The notes under the pieces were generated by a model. It was not told the origin of the DNA, ran no database searches, and saw only the letters and a program-made list of their open reading frames with translations. A program made the translations under genes and the position numbers. A DNA stretch of 64,000 bases from assembly GCF_017310645.1 (NCBI RefSeq), contig NZ_JAFLRH010000044.1, forward strand, positions 1 through 64,000, given 5' to 3'. Positions 14,739 to 23,677 of this stretch are shown here, piece after piece (the first letter of the stretch is position 1; the number at the start of each line of letters is the position of its first letter). The stretch comes from Paradesulfitobacterium ferrireducens (GTDB lineage Bacteria > Bacillota > Desulfitobacteriia > Desulfitobacteriales > Desulfitobacteriaceae).

Positions 14739-16661
14739 TTGAAAGCAAGTATTTTAGTTACTTCACCTTATCGCGAGGTCACCGGATTGATCAGGCATGT
14801 TGCTGAAGAACTGGAAATTGATATTATTGTGATCGAAGAGATTTTAGATAGTGCTGCTAAAGTTGTGAAAGAGATGCTTAAAGAACAAAAGGGAATTGAT
14901 GTGATTGTCAGCCGCGGAGGTACGGCGGAAGCGATTAAGGAAATCGTTGATCTGCCGGTAGTCATAATCGAACTCACAGATTTTGATATCTTGCAGGCTC
15001 TGTGGGAAGCCAAAATATCAGGAGCGCGACGCATCGGGTTTGTCGCATATAAGTACCATAAGATTGATTATGATTTTAATTACATTGAAAAAATACTTGG
15101 AATTGAGGTCCAACAATACCTCTATACCAAAAGACAGCATATTGCAGAGCAAGTTCAAAAAGCTTATCATGACGGGGTCGATGCGTTGGTCGGGGGCGGA
15201 GAGTATGGTGTCAGTCTTGCTGAAGCGCATGGAATCAAAGGAGGGTTAATTCGATCGAGCCGCCGGGCTGTGGTGCAAGCACTGCAAAGGGCGCAAGGAA
15301 TACTGGACATTGTACAAAAAGAACGGGCCAATAAGGAACAATTAAAAACAATTATTAATAATACCTACGAAGGCATTATTGCCTTTGACACGCAGCACAA
15401 AGTCACGGTGCTGAATTCGGTGGCCGAAAGAATTCTCGGGATCAAAGCTCATGATGTGATTGGGATGAGTGTGCAAGCCTTATCACAGTTTATCAGTACT
15501 GATGGATTGTTTGAGGAAGAAAGCCACTTGAGGAACCAAATCCGAAAAGTGGGCCAATTTCAGGTGTTGTTTAACAGAATCCCCATTAACTCCGGGGGAG
15601 AATATTTTGGTTTGGTTTATACTTTACAGGATGTCACCAAGATTCAGAACATTGAACAGCATATCCGGAGAGAGATTTACCGCAAAGGCCTGGTTGCGAA
15701 ATTCTCTCTCGCTGATATTATTGCTCAAAGTCAAAGCATGAAAGACTTATTGAAACGGGCCCAAAAATTTGGAGCCACTGATTCAACCGTGCTGATTATC
15801 GGAGAAAGCGGAACTGGCAAAGAACTGCTTGCTCAAAGCTTGCATACGTTCAGTTCCCGTAAAAACGGTCCTTTTGTTGCGATCAATTGTGCGGCCTTGC
15901 CTGAAAATCTGCTGGAGAGTGAATTGTTTGGATATGAAGACGGGGCGTTTACAGGGGCAAAAAAAGGGGGGAAACCCGGGCTGTTTGAGCTGGCCCATGG
16001 GGGAACGATTTTCCTGGATGAGATCGGCACCATTGCTTTAAACCTTCAGGCGCGTTTACTTAGAGTGCTGCAAGAGAAAGAAGTAAGACGCGTGGGAGGA
16101 GACCGCATTGTCCCGGTAGATGTGCGAATTATTGCCGCCACAAACGAGAACTTAAAGCAAATGGTTGAAACTATGAAATTTCGCCAGGATCTATACTTCC
16201 GTCTCAACGTTTTAAACCTTAAGATTCCAGCGCTCAGGGAGCGGAGAGAAGATATTCCCCATTTAGTCAATCATTTCTTAGAAATTTTTAATAGGAAATT
16301 CAATAAAGATATTCAAGAATTTGCTCCGGAGATATGGCAATGGTTTCTTCGCTATGAATGGCCCGGAAATGTGAGGGAATTGGAAAACATTGTGGAACGC
16401 TGTGTCGTGATCACCGAGGGCCAAGTTGTCGAAGCAGATTACCTGGACAGCATCTCGGAGGGAGTTGCCGAAAATATGCAAGTAGAGTCAGCAACCGGGA
16501 ATAATGTCATTAAAATTAGAACCGCCAAGTTAGAGGACATGGAAACAGAAATTATTAAGCAGCTTCAAGACGTGGTTAAGAATAAATCCGAACTCGCAAA
16601 AATCTTAGGTATCAGTCGAACAACTTTATGGAAGAAGACAAAGGATATTAACGGTGAATAA
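14739..16661 (+). CDS. Sigma-54-dependent activator with PrpR_N, PAS, AAA+ and Fis-type HTH domains
   Basis: About 640 residues. The N-terminal region (to about 185) matches the PrpR_N ligand-sensing domain (VISRGGTAEAIKE, GGGEYGVSLAEAHG). A PAS domain follows (about 200-315). The AAA+ domain has Walker A GESGTGKE, the sigma-54-contacting GAFTGA, Walker B GTIFLDEIG and RFRQDLYFRLNV-type motifs. A Fis-like helix-turn-helix ends the protein (KSELAKILGISRTTLWKK). A TTG at 14739 after GGTTGGGGG is the likely start; an in-frame ATG at 14712 lacks a ribosome site. Three sigma-54 promoters lie downstream, and it is the only such activator in the window. The effector is probably a small organic acid or CoA-pathway intermediate. 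Confidence 0.93.
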   Translation: MKASILVTSPYREVTGLIRHVAEELEIDIIVIEEILDSAAKVVKEMLKEQKGIDVIVSRGGTAEAIKEIVDLPVVIIELTDFDILQALWEAKISGARRIGFVAYKYHKIDYDFNYIEKILGIEVQQYLYTKRQHIAEQVQKAYHDGVDALVGGGEYGVSLAEAHGIKGGLIRSSRRAVVQALQRAQGILDIVQKERANKEQLKTIINNTYEGIIAFDTQHKVTVLNSVAERILGIKAHDVIGMSVQALSQFISTDGLFEEESHLRNQIRKVGQFQVLFNRIPINSGGEYFGLVYTLQDVTKIQNIEQHIRREIYRKGLVAKFSLADIIAQSQSMKDLLKRAQKFGATDSTVLIIGESGTGKELLAQSLHTFSSRKNGPFVAINCAALPENLLESELFGYEDGAFTGAKKGGKPGLFELAHGGTIFLDEIGTIALNLQARLLRVLQEKEVRRVGGDRIVPVDVRIIAATNENLKQMVETMKFRQDLYFRLNVLNLKIPALRERREDIPHLVNHFLEIFNRKFNKDIQEFAPEIWQWFLRYEWPGNVRELENIVERCVVITEGQVVEADYLDSISEGVAENMQVESATGNNVIKIRTAKLEDMETEIIKQLQDVVKNKSELAKILGISRTTLWKKTKDINGE

Positions 16662-16744
16662 CAATCGATGAGGAAAATACGGTATAAAGCTTATGGTTTT
16701 AAAAAGTAGTTCGTGTTATCTGGGCGTTAACAATTAAATCATGA

Positions 16745-16761
16745 TGTTTAAGAAATGAACA
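16745..16761 (+). promoter_or_regulatory. Candidate upstream activator site TGTT-N9-AACA
   Basis: TGTTTA-AGAAA-TGAACA, centred about 68 bases before the -24/-12 promoter. The same TGTT-N9-AACA pattern occurs twice upstream of the sigma-54 promoter at 26959. A looser TGTT-N11-AACA at 16714-16732 lies 30 bases further upstream. Confidence 0.45.
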
Positions 16762-16813
16762 GCTCCAAGGATGAGTAAGAACAAAATGACCAGATCTACT
16801 CGCCTTGGAGTTT

Positions 16814-16829
16814 TGGCATGGTTTTTGCA
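16814..16829 (+). promoter_or_regulatory. Sigma-54 promoter of the adh-adh-aor-liv operon
   Basis: TGGCATG-GTTT-TTGCA matches the -24/-12 consensus TGGCACG-N4-TTGCW with correct spacing. It lies 37 bases before the first dehydrogenase start codon and just downstream of the sigma-54 activator gene. Confidence 0.85.
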
Positions 16830-16866
16830 ATAAGGACGAGTATAACTTAAAGAGGAGGGAATCTTT

Positions 16867-18066
16867 GTGCGCAATGTTTGGAATTTTTCGACTGCGGGAA
16901 AGATTATTTTTGGAAATGATGCGGTTCAAGGTTTAGGAAAGTTAATGCAGAGCTTATCTGAGAAAACGGCTCTTGTTGTGACAGACCCGGGAATTAAAGC
17001 GGCGGGTATTCTCGAAACAGCACTCTCGTCGCTTAAACAAGAGGGAGTTTCTTATGCGGTATATGATCAATGTGAACCTGAACCTCGAGTTGAAAAGGCT
17101 GTTGAGGCTTATGATTTTGCCAAAAATCAGAATTGCGGCGCAATCATCGGTTTGGGCGGCGGGAGTTCGATTGACTTAGCCAAGGCAGTTGCAGTCCTGT
17201 TGACATACGGCGGCAGTCCGAAAGATTATTTTGGAGAGTTTAAGGTTCCCGGTCCGGTTTTACCTTTGGTTGCCATTCCCACTACTTCTGGTACTGGAAC
17301 AGAGGTTACTCCGGCTGCAGTGTTAACTGACTTACAGGCTAATTTGAAAATCGGAATCTCTGATAACTATATCAGACCCATGATCGCTTTAGTTGACCCG
17401 ATGTTGACGGTTAAAATGCCACCGGCTGTAACCGCATCGACCGGAATTGATGCCTTAACTCACGCTATCGAAGCCTATACGGCTATTGGGTTCGAGTATT
17501 TGCTGGCTGAGGGCGAAGCGTTGTATCAAGGAACCAATGATTTAACGGATGCTTTGGCAGAGAAAGCAATCAAGCTAGTTAGTGATAACCTTAGACTGGC
17601 AGTAGACCAAGGGCAGAATGTGAAAGCTCGGTATAACATGGCTTTGGGAAGTGTGTTGGCCGGGATGGCATTTTCCAATGCAGGAGTCGGGGCGGCCCAT
17701 GCGATTGCCTATCCTGTCGGGGCAGCTACCCATGCGCCGCACGGGGTGTTATGCGGATTGCTTCTGCCTCATGTCATGGAATACAATGTCCCGGTTGCGC
17801 TGGACCGTTTTGTTAAGGTCGCTGAACTCATGGGGGAAAATGTTAGGGGTTTGAATCAGTTTGAAGCTGCGATGTTAAGTGTGAAAGCTGTAAAACGTTT
17901 AATTCGGGATGTTAAAATTACCGCGACTTTACGAGGATTGGGCGTAAATGAAGCACAATTGCCCGATATGGCCGAAAAAACTCTGGAGGTTGGAAGATTA
18001 TTGCGCAATAATCCCCGTCGTCTTACAGCGGCAGACATAGAAGGAATCTTGCGGAACGCATATTAA
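16867..18066 (+). CDS. Iron-containing alcohol dehydrogenase 1
   Basis: A 399-residue group III (Fe-dependent) alcohol dehydrogenase. NAD-binding GLGGGSSIDLAKA (about 96-108) and TTSGTGTEVTPAAV are present. Metal ligands are expected in DPMLTVKMP, GIDALTHAIEAY, GAAHAIAYPVGAATHAPHG and the following histidines, all of which can be seen. It interconverts an alcohol and its aldehyde with NAD(H). GAGGAGGG precedes a GTG start. It is the first gene of the sigma-54 operon and is paralogous to the next gene. Confidence 0.93.
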   Translation: MRNVWNFSTAGKIIFGNDAVQGLGKLMQSLSEKTALVVTDPGIKAAGILETALSSLKQEGVSYAVYDQCEPEPRVEKAVEAYDFAKNQNCGAIIGLGGGSSIDLAKAVAVLLTYGGSPKDYFGEFKVPGPVLPLVAIPTTSGTGTEVTPAAVLTDLQANLKIGISDNYIRPMIALVDPMLTVKMPPAVTASTGIDALTHAIEAYTAIGFEYLLAEGEALYQGTNDLTDALAEKAIKLVSDNLRLAVDQGQNVKARYNMALGSVLAGMAFSNAGVGAAHAIAYPVGAATHAPHGVLCGLLLPHVMEYNVPVALDRFVKVAELMGENVRGLNQFEAAMLSVKAVKRLIRDVKITATLRGLGVNEAQLPDMAEKTLEVGRLLRNNPRRLTAADIEGILRNAY

Positions 18067-18122
18067 TTTTCTTCGGAGGCAGCAGAAGAAGATTCGAGAT
18101 GAATAAGGGAGGATTATTGGAA

Positions 18123-19280
18123 ATGAAAAGCTTCGTTTTCCGTACACCGGAATTAAACTTTGGAAACGGATCTGTAAAAGGGATAGGAATTAAGGCTAAA
18201 CAATTAGGAGCTTCCAGAGTCTTGATTGTCACGGATAAAGGGGTTGTAAGCGCAGGGATACTTCCGAAAATTGAACAGCCTCTAAAAGATGCTGGGATAG
18301 AATTTGAGGTGTATTCTGAAGTTCAGCCTGAGCCAAATCTCGACAGCCTGCATGAGATTGTGAAAATTGCCAAAGAAGGTGATTTCAGCTTCTTTATCGG
18401 GGTTGGCGGCGGGAGCGCCATGGATGTTACGAAGCTGGCTTCTCTGATGATGACAAATGAGGGGGAAGTATCGGATTTCCTAGGTGTCGAAAAAGTCCCG
18501 AATCCGGCAGCCCCGGTAATTTTAGTTGCGACGACTTCCGGAACAGGTTCTGAAGTTACAAAGTTTGCTTTATTCGGGGACGATGCCATCAAAAGAAAGA
18601 CAGCTGTTTCTAGCCCGAATATTATGGCCAGGGCTGCCTTTGTCGATCCTGAACTCACAATTTCAATGCCTGGCCATGTTACGGCTGCGACAGGAATTGA
18701 TGCCTTTATTCATGCAGTCGAGGCCTATATAGCAGTCAATAGAAATCCGGCGACTGACCCGATAGCCTTGGAGGCTATCCGTCTCATCGCCGCAAACTTG
18801 ATTCCCGCAGTCAAAAACGGAAGCAAACTTGAAGCGCGTTATAATATGGCCTTAGGCAGTGTGTTAGCGGGAATCGTCCTAAACAATGCCGGTGCAGGGG
18901 CGGTTCACGCGCTCGCTTATCCGGTCGCTATGGAATATCACGTTTCCCATGGAATCTCCAATGTTGTAAACTTCGTTCATACCATGGAATATATCGCACC
19001 CGCTTTATTAGAACGCTATGCCAATATGGCTGAAGCAATGGGTGAAAAAGTCGGCGGTTTATCTCAATATGACAGTGCCATGGCATTCTTAAAAGCCATT
19101 CGCCGTTTATGTTTGGGTGCATCTTTGCCGGTTGGGTTAAAATCAATCGGAGTTGATCCCAAACTGGTTCCGGCCCTTGCAGAAACGGCGTTTACCGATA
19201 CCAGGCTTCTTGGTAATACCCCATATGTTTTAACGGCAAAAGATATTCAAGCAATTTATAGCAATGCCTTAAATGACTAA
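18123..19280 (+). CDS. Iron-containing alcohol dehydrogenase 2
   Basis: A 385-residue Fe-alcohol dehydrogenase. It shows GVGGGSAMDVTKLASL, TTSGTGSEVTKF, GIDAFIHAVEAY and GAVHALAYPVAMEYHVSHG, so the cofactor loop and metal ligands are intact. It differs from the upstream paralog in the substrate-side segments. Two such enzymes in one operon may handle two alcohols or work in opposite directions. ATG 18123 with GGGAGG ten bases upstream is preferred to an ATG at 18099 that lacks a close ribosome site. Confidence 0.93.
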   Translation: MKSFVFRTPELNFGNGSVKGIGIKAKQLGASRVLIVTDKGVVSAGILPKIEQPLKDAGIEFEVYSEVQPEPNLDSLHEIVKIAKEGDFSFFIGVGGGSAMDVTKLASLMMTNEGEVSDFLGVEKVPNPAAPVILVATTSGTGSEVTKFALFGDDAIKRKTAVSSPNIMARAAFVDPELTISMPGHVTAATGIDAFIHAVEAYIAVNRNPATDPIALEAIRLIAANLIPAVKNGSKLEARYNMALGSVLAGIVLNNAGAGAVHALAYPVAMEYHVSHGISNVVNFVHTMEYIAPALLERYANMAEAMGEKVGGLSQYDSAMAFLKAIRRLCLGASLPVGLKSIGVDPKLVPALAETAFTDTRLLGNTPYVLTAKDIQAIYSNALND

Positions 19281-19451
19281 CAGAAGCGGCATAATATTGG
19301 CGATCCCCTCCTTAATCATATGGGCAACCGGAGAGCCTTGAGAGACTCTCCGGGCTTGTCCGAGTATATGAAAAGCCATTTTTTTACTTATGAATTTTAA
19401 TCCACTTGAACAATACAATAAGACATTGTTTTTCTGAGGAGGTTTGTACAA

Positions 19452-21146
19452 TTGAATAAAATATTGCGCGTAAATATGACGGAGTTAAGTATTAAAGAGG
19501 AACCTGTTAAAGAAGAGTATAAACTTCTTGGGGGCCGCGCATTCATTGCTAAGCTTTTGCTGGACGAAGTCAAACCTACGTGCGAACCGTTGGGAAAACA
19601 TAATAAGTTGATTTTTGCACCCGGTTTGCTAGGCGGGAGCAAAGTTCTTAGTTCAGGACGGATTTCGATCGGAGGAAAAAGTCCGCTTACCGGGGGCGTT
19701 AAAGAAAGCAACGGGGGCGGAGTTGTGGGAATAAAGCTTGGCCGACTGCGATACAAAGGAATTGTGGTAGAGGGCCTTCCTAGTTCTGAACGGAAATATC
19801 TGCTTAAGGTTGACGCAAACGGTGCTGCCTTGCTTGAGGCAGAGCAGTACTGGGGTCTGGGTGTATATGAGACGGCCCGGAAACTAAGAGAAAAGTATGG
19901 CTCGAATGTTGCTGTTTCTTGTATTGGTCCGGCGGGAGAAAATAAATTTTTGGCAGCGGGCATTGCAAATACGGATATAGATGGCGTTCCCAGCCGTTAT
20001 AGCGGACGAGGGGGGCTTGGCGCTCTGATGGGCTCCAAAGGGCTTAAGGCCATCGTCCTGGATGATAAAGGTTTAGGTGTCCTGGAAGCGGCGGATGTTC
20101 GGGAATTTAATCAAGCGATGCAGGATTACAGCAAGATTCTAAAAGAATCACCGGTTGTAGAGGCCTATAACATTTATGGTACGGCTGCAATGGTTCAGGT
20201 TACGAATGCTGTAGGGGGGTTGCCTACACGCAATTTTTCTACCGGAAAATTTGAGTGGGCTGAAAAAATCAGTGGAGAAAGAATGCATGATATTATTAGC
20301 GAGCGTAAAGGAAAAACAACCCATGCGTGTATGCCCGGATGTATGATCCGTTGTTCCAATGTTTATGTCGATGAAAGCGGAAAAGATATCGTCGCCCCCC
20401 TCGAATATGAAACCATTGCCCTTATGGGTTCGAATCTGAACATTGATGATCTGGATGTCATCGCTAAGCTAAATTACCTGTGCAATGATTATGGACTGGA
20501 TACGATTGAAACCGGTGCAGCCCTTGGGGTAGCGATGGCGGGAGGGTTAATTCCTTTCGGGGATCAGGAAGGAGCCCTAAATCTGGTGCACGAGATTGGA
20601 AAGGGTACGCTTCAGGGCAGAGTTCTTGGTATGGGTGCTGAGACGGCGGGCAAGGTTTTGGGTGTGTTGAATCTTCCTGTGGTCAAAGGGCAGGCAATGC
20701 CCGGTTATGAGCCCAGGGGTATAAAAGGCATGGGGGTAACTTATGCTACCTCACCCATGGGAGCAGACCATACGGCAGGGGCAACAGCTAGAGCCAAAGT
20801 GGATCATAACTCCCGCGAAGGTCAGGCAGATTTATCAAAGAAAATGCAGTACACAATCCCGATTTATGACGATCTAGGGTTATGTATGTTTGCGGTAGTA
20901 GCGCTTGGCCCTTACCCTGAGGTTCTAAGCCGCTTGGTAAATTCACAATTGGGAACACAGTTATCCGCAGAGGATCTCTTTAAGTTAGCGGATCAAACCG
21001 TTAAATGGGAGCGTGAGTTCAATCGGCGGGCTGGGTTTACGAATTTAGACGATAGACTTCCCGAATACTTTAATGAAACGCCGAATCCTGCTATTAATTC
21101 GGTATTTGATGTTGGTGAGGAAGAACTTGATAAGATTCACGAATAA
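19452..21146 (+). CDS. Aldehyde:ferredoxin oxidoreductase (tungsten family)
   Basis: Oxidises aldehydes to carboxylic acids with ferredoxin, using a bis-pterin W or Mo cofactor and one 4Fe-4S cluster. The 564-residue protein is slightly short for the family. N-terminal KLLGGRAFIAKLLLDE and LIFAPGLLGG, then SGRISIGGKSPLTGGVKESNGGG, are typical of domain 1. Cluster cysteines appear in CMPGCMIRCSN (about 293-301) and a late GLCMF. Pterin-binding GADHTAGATAR is present. A TTG start follows GAGGAGG. The product of either alcohol dehydrogenase would be its natural substrate. Cofactor metal may come through ModBC, encoded near 57 kb. Confidence 0.93.
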   Translation: MNKILRVNMTELSIKEEPVKEEYKLLGGRAFIAKLLLDEVKPTCEPLGKHNKLIFAPGLLGGSKVLSSGRISIGGKSPLTGGVKESNGGGVVGIKLGRLRYKGIVVEGLPSSERKYLLKVDANGAALLEAEQYWGLGVYETARKLREKYGSNVAVSCIGPAGENKFLAAGIANTDIDGVPSRYSGRGGLGALMGSKGLKAIVLDDKGLGVLEAADVREFNQAMQDYSKILKESPVVEAYNIYGTAAMVQVTNAVGGLPTRNFSTGKFEWAEKISGERMHDIISERKGKTTHACMPGCMIRCSNVYVDESGKDIVAPLEYETIALMGSNLNIDDLDVIAKLNYLCNDYGLDTIETGAALGVAMAGGLIPFGDQEGALNLVHEIGKGTLQGRVLGMGAETAGKVLGVLNLPVVKGQAMPGYEPRGIKGMGVTYATSPMGADHTAGATARAKVDHNSREGQADLSKKMQYTIPIYDDLGLCMFAVVALGPYPEVLSRLVNSQLGTQLSAEDLFKLADQTVKWEREFNRRAGFTNLDDRLPEYFNETPNPAINSVFDVGEEELDKIHE

Positions 21147-21194
21147 CGAGTATGGAAATTGACTAATGAATCGTAAATTCAGGAGGGTTAACTC

Positions 21195-21218
21195 ATGAAG
21201 GTTAAGTCCAGGTATTAG
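21195..21218 (+). other. Seven-codon open frame with a perfect ribosome site
   Basis: AGGAGGG (21181-21187) precedes ATG at 21195 encoding MKVKSRY and a stop. The first residues match the usual start of MoaD/ThiS-like proteins (MKVKV...), whose genes often follow aor genes, so it may be a deleted moaD remnant or a coupling peptide. Nothing else is recognisable between aor and the DUF1847 gene. Confidence 0.3.
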
Positions 21219-21285
21219 AATAATTCAACAGAATCAAAATGGTGGGAATTTTTACTAAATTCTGCAAAATTGAGGGGGTGAAGGG

Positions 21286-21858
21286 ATGAGAATGAAATGC
21301 GCTGAGTGCGCAAAATCGAATGCCTGTTATCAAGGGGACAGCTGTTATGATCAAGGATGGATCAGACCGGAATATGAAGATCCTATTAATCTCAATATAC
21401 TGAAAATCGCCAGCCGTCTTGAGGCAGAACATTATATGAAGCTCACTCGTTTGCAGGAACTGATGATGTTTGCCAAAGAAATGGGATATAAAAGCCTGGG
21501 AATGGCATTTTGCGTGGGTTTAGCAAAGGAAGCGCGGGTGCTAAGCGGAATTTTAGGTAAGGATTTTAAAGTGGAATCCGTTTTGTGCAAGGTAGGCGGA
21601 GTAGATAAAAAGACCTTCGGCCTTCCTAATGTAGTTGATGGACGTTACGAAGCATGCTGCAATCCGATCGGGCAAGCAAAATACTTGGCAGAGGTTGGAA
21701 CTGACTTAAATATAATCGTCGGCCTCTGTGTGGGCCATGATATCCTGTTCACCAAGTATTCCGAAGCGCCTGTTACCACACTGGTGGTAAAGGACCGAGT
21801 TCTGGCCCACAATCCGTTAGGGGCAATCTATTCGAATTATTGGTTAAAAAAGCTGTAG
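21286..21858 (+). CDS. DUF1847 cysteine-rich putative metal-binding protein
   Basis: A 190-residue protein with an N-terminal CAECAKSNAC and C in DSCYDQGW, a central AFCVGLAKEA, and ACCNPIGQAKYL and IIVGLCVGHDILFTK. Ten or more cysteines are distributed as expected for the DUF1847 family, thought to bind metal or an Fe-S cluster. The function is not established. Its place between aor and the ABC transporter genes suggests a supporting redox or maturation role. Confidence 0.8.
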   Translation: MRMKCAECAKSNACYQGDSCYDQGWIRPEYEDPINLNILKIASRLEAEHYMKLTRLQELMMFAKEMGYKSLGMAFCVGLAKEARVLSGILGKDFKVESVLCKVGGVDKKTFGLPNVVDGRYEACCNPIGQAKYLAEVGTDLNIIVGLCVGHDILFTKYSEAPVTTLVVKDRVLAHNPLGAIYSNYWLKKL

Positions 21859-21874
21859 TAAGGGTGAAAAGACA

Positions 21875-22654
21875 ATGATACTAAAACTAGACAAACTCAG
21901 TTTATCATTCGGAGGGATTCAGGCTCTTAATGGAGTGAGTTTCGAGATTAAAGAAGGGGAATTATTCTCCTTAATCGGTCCCAATGGCGCGGGGAAAACC
22001 AGTGTAATTAATGCGATTTGTTCTTTTTATAAACCGACGAAGGGAGAAATCTACTTTAAGGATAAACTGCTGAATCCGCTCAAGCCATATAACATAACGG
22101 CTTTGGGTGTTTCTCGTACCTTTCAAAACACAGAACTTTTTGCAGGTATGAGTGTCTTGGACAACATTAAGCTGGGTTCACACAACCGGCTGAAAGCGTC
22201 CACCTTAAGCGGGATGTTTCATTTACCATGGGCTAAGAAAGAAGAACGTGAGGAAGAGAAATACCTCAGGGAAGAAATATTAAAAAGGCTGGGCTTGGAT
22301 GAGGTGCGCAACCGTTTTGTAGGAACGCTGCCTTATGGGCTTCAGAAACGAGTGGATTTGGGGCGGGCTTTAGCATCCCGGCCGGAATTGTTGATTCTGG
22401 ATGAGCCTGTGGCCGGCATGAATAATGATGAGAGCCGGGATATGGTTGAGTGTTTGCTCCATTTTAAGAAAGCATGGAATCTCACAATCTTGTTGGTTGA
22501 ACATGACATGGAGGTCGTAATGAGCATTTCCGACCGTATCGTGGTCATGAACTTTGGGCAAAAAATTGCTGAAGGTACTCCACAAGAAATACAAAACAAC
22601 GAACAAGTCATTACGATTTATCTGGGTAAGCAATATGAAAAGGATGTGAGCTAA
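21875..22654 (+). CDS. livG: Branched-chain amino acid-type ABC transporter ATP-binding protein
   Basis: A 259-residue ATPase of the LivG type. Walker A GPNGAGKTS (about 35-43), Q-loop in SRTFQNTELF, signature PYGLQKRVDLGRAL (a variant in which LSGG is replaced by LPYG, usual for LivG), Walker B LLILDEPVAGMN and the switch histidine in LLVEHDMEVV. It energises import with LivH, LivM, LivF and the binding protein encoded downstream. The stop codon overlaps the livH start by one base. The Liv name reflects family only; the substrate may be another small acid or amide. Confidence 0.93.
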   Translation: MILKLDKLSLSFGGIQALNGVSFEIKEGELFSLIGPNGAGKTSVINAICSFYKPTKGEIYFKDKLLNPLKPYNITALGVSRTFQNTELFAGMSVLDNIKLGSHNRLKASTLSGMFHLPWAKKEEREEEKYLREEILKRLGLDEVRNRFVGTLPYGLQKRVDLGRALASRPELLILDEPVAGMNNDESRDMVECLLHFKKAWNLTILLVEHDMEVVMSISDRIVVMNFGQKIAEGTPQEIQNNEQVITIYLGKQYEKDVS

Positions 22655-23535
22655 TGCTTCTTTTACAGTTCATTTTAATTGGGATATCGATTGGAAGTGT
22701 CTATGCCCTGATTGCGCTAGGAACTGTCCTCATATATAAAGCGACCCGCGTGATTAATTTTGCCCAAGGCGAATTGGTGATGATCGGAGCCTTTATCGGG
22801 TATACATCCCTAGTCAGTTGGGGTTTACCCATCTTTATCGCCTTGCCGGTAACTTTACTCTTGTCCGGTGTCATTGGTTATCTGGCAGAGCGCTTTGTGT
22901 TACGGCGTATTGCCCATGGTCCGCTTATCAGTGTAATTATGGTTACTCTCGGGTTATCGATCTTCTTAAAGGGCGGAGTAACCGGAGTATGGGGAACGAG
23001 TATGTATTCTTTCCCTAAAATCTTTCCGGAAAGCACCATTAATCTCTTAGGAATTAAATTACCGCAGGTATATTTCTGGAGTATGGTTGTGGCTGTAATT
23101 ATCTTTGTTTTATTCGTCTTTTTCTTCAAATATACAGATTTAGGCTTAGCCATGCGGGGAGTTGCCGATAACCAAAAAGCAGCAGCATCTCTTGGAGTAA
23201 ATGTATTTTCGGTTGTAGGGTTATCTTGGGTATTTTCCGGAATTGTAGCTGCTTTAGGTGGAATCCTCCTGGCTAACATCAGCTTGCTAAACATTAATAT
23301 GAGTGATGTTGGGTTAAAGGCTTTTCCCGTTGTAATACTTGGAGGGTTTGACAGTCTCCTGGGTGCTGTCATCGGTGGACTTGTAATTGGAGTTATTGAA
23401 AGTGTGGCCGGAGGATATTTAGCTACTATAGTAAGTGGAGCAATCGATCAAGTTGTCGCTTTTGCAATATTATTGATAATTTTATTGATTAAGCCCCAAG
23501 GCCTGTTTGGCACCAAAGAAGTAGAGCGCTTGTAA
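22654..23535 (+). CDS. livH: Branched-chain amino acid-type ABC transporter permease
   Basis: A 293-residue polytopic membrane protein with about eight helices. LivH motifs are GSVYALIALG, VINFAQGELVMIGAF, GLAMRGVADNQKAAASLGVN (the coupling helix touching the ATPase) and VVILGGFDSLLGAVIGGLVIGV. It starts on the last base of livG. A structured element separates it from livM. Confidence 0.93.
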   Translation: MLLLQFILIGISIGSVYALIALGTVLIYKATRVINFAQGELVMIGAFIGYTSLVSWGLPIFIALPVTLLLSGVIGYLAERFVLRRIAHGPLISVIMVTLGLSIFLKGGVTGVWGTSMYSFPKIFPESTINLLGIKLPQVYFWSMVVAVIIFVLFVFFFKYTDLGLAMRGVADNQKAAASLGVNVFSVVGLSWVFSGIVAALGGILLANISLLNINMSDVGLKAFPVVILGGFDSLLGAVIGGLVIGVIESVAGGYLATIVSGAIDQVVAFAILLIILLIKPQGLFGTKEVERL

Positions 23536-23537
23536 GA

Positions 23538-23626
23538 CAAAAGTCTCCGGTACGATACTGTCCTGTCGACAGTATCGCCGAAGGCGCTACTTATAAGGAA
23601 CGCTACCGCCTGAGGATAGACTTTTG
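23538..23626 (+). repeat. Structured inverted-repeat element between livH and livM
   Basis: Outer arms CAAAAGTCT (23538-23546) and AGACTTTTG (23618-23626) enclose a perfect ten-pair hairpin, CGATACTGTC/GACAGTATCG (about 23553-23577), and a second GGCG/CGCC stem. The 89-base element could fold as a branched RNA. It begins three bases after the livH stop codon. It may limit read-through, protect the upstream mRNA, or be a MITE-like insertion. Confidence 0.6.
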
Positions 23627-23677
23627 CCGAAATTGCAGGCTCTTAAAGAATAGCTTTACAATTGAGGAGAGTAGAGT

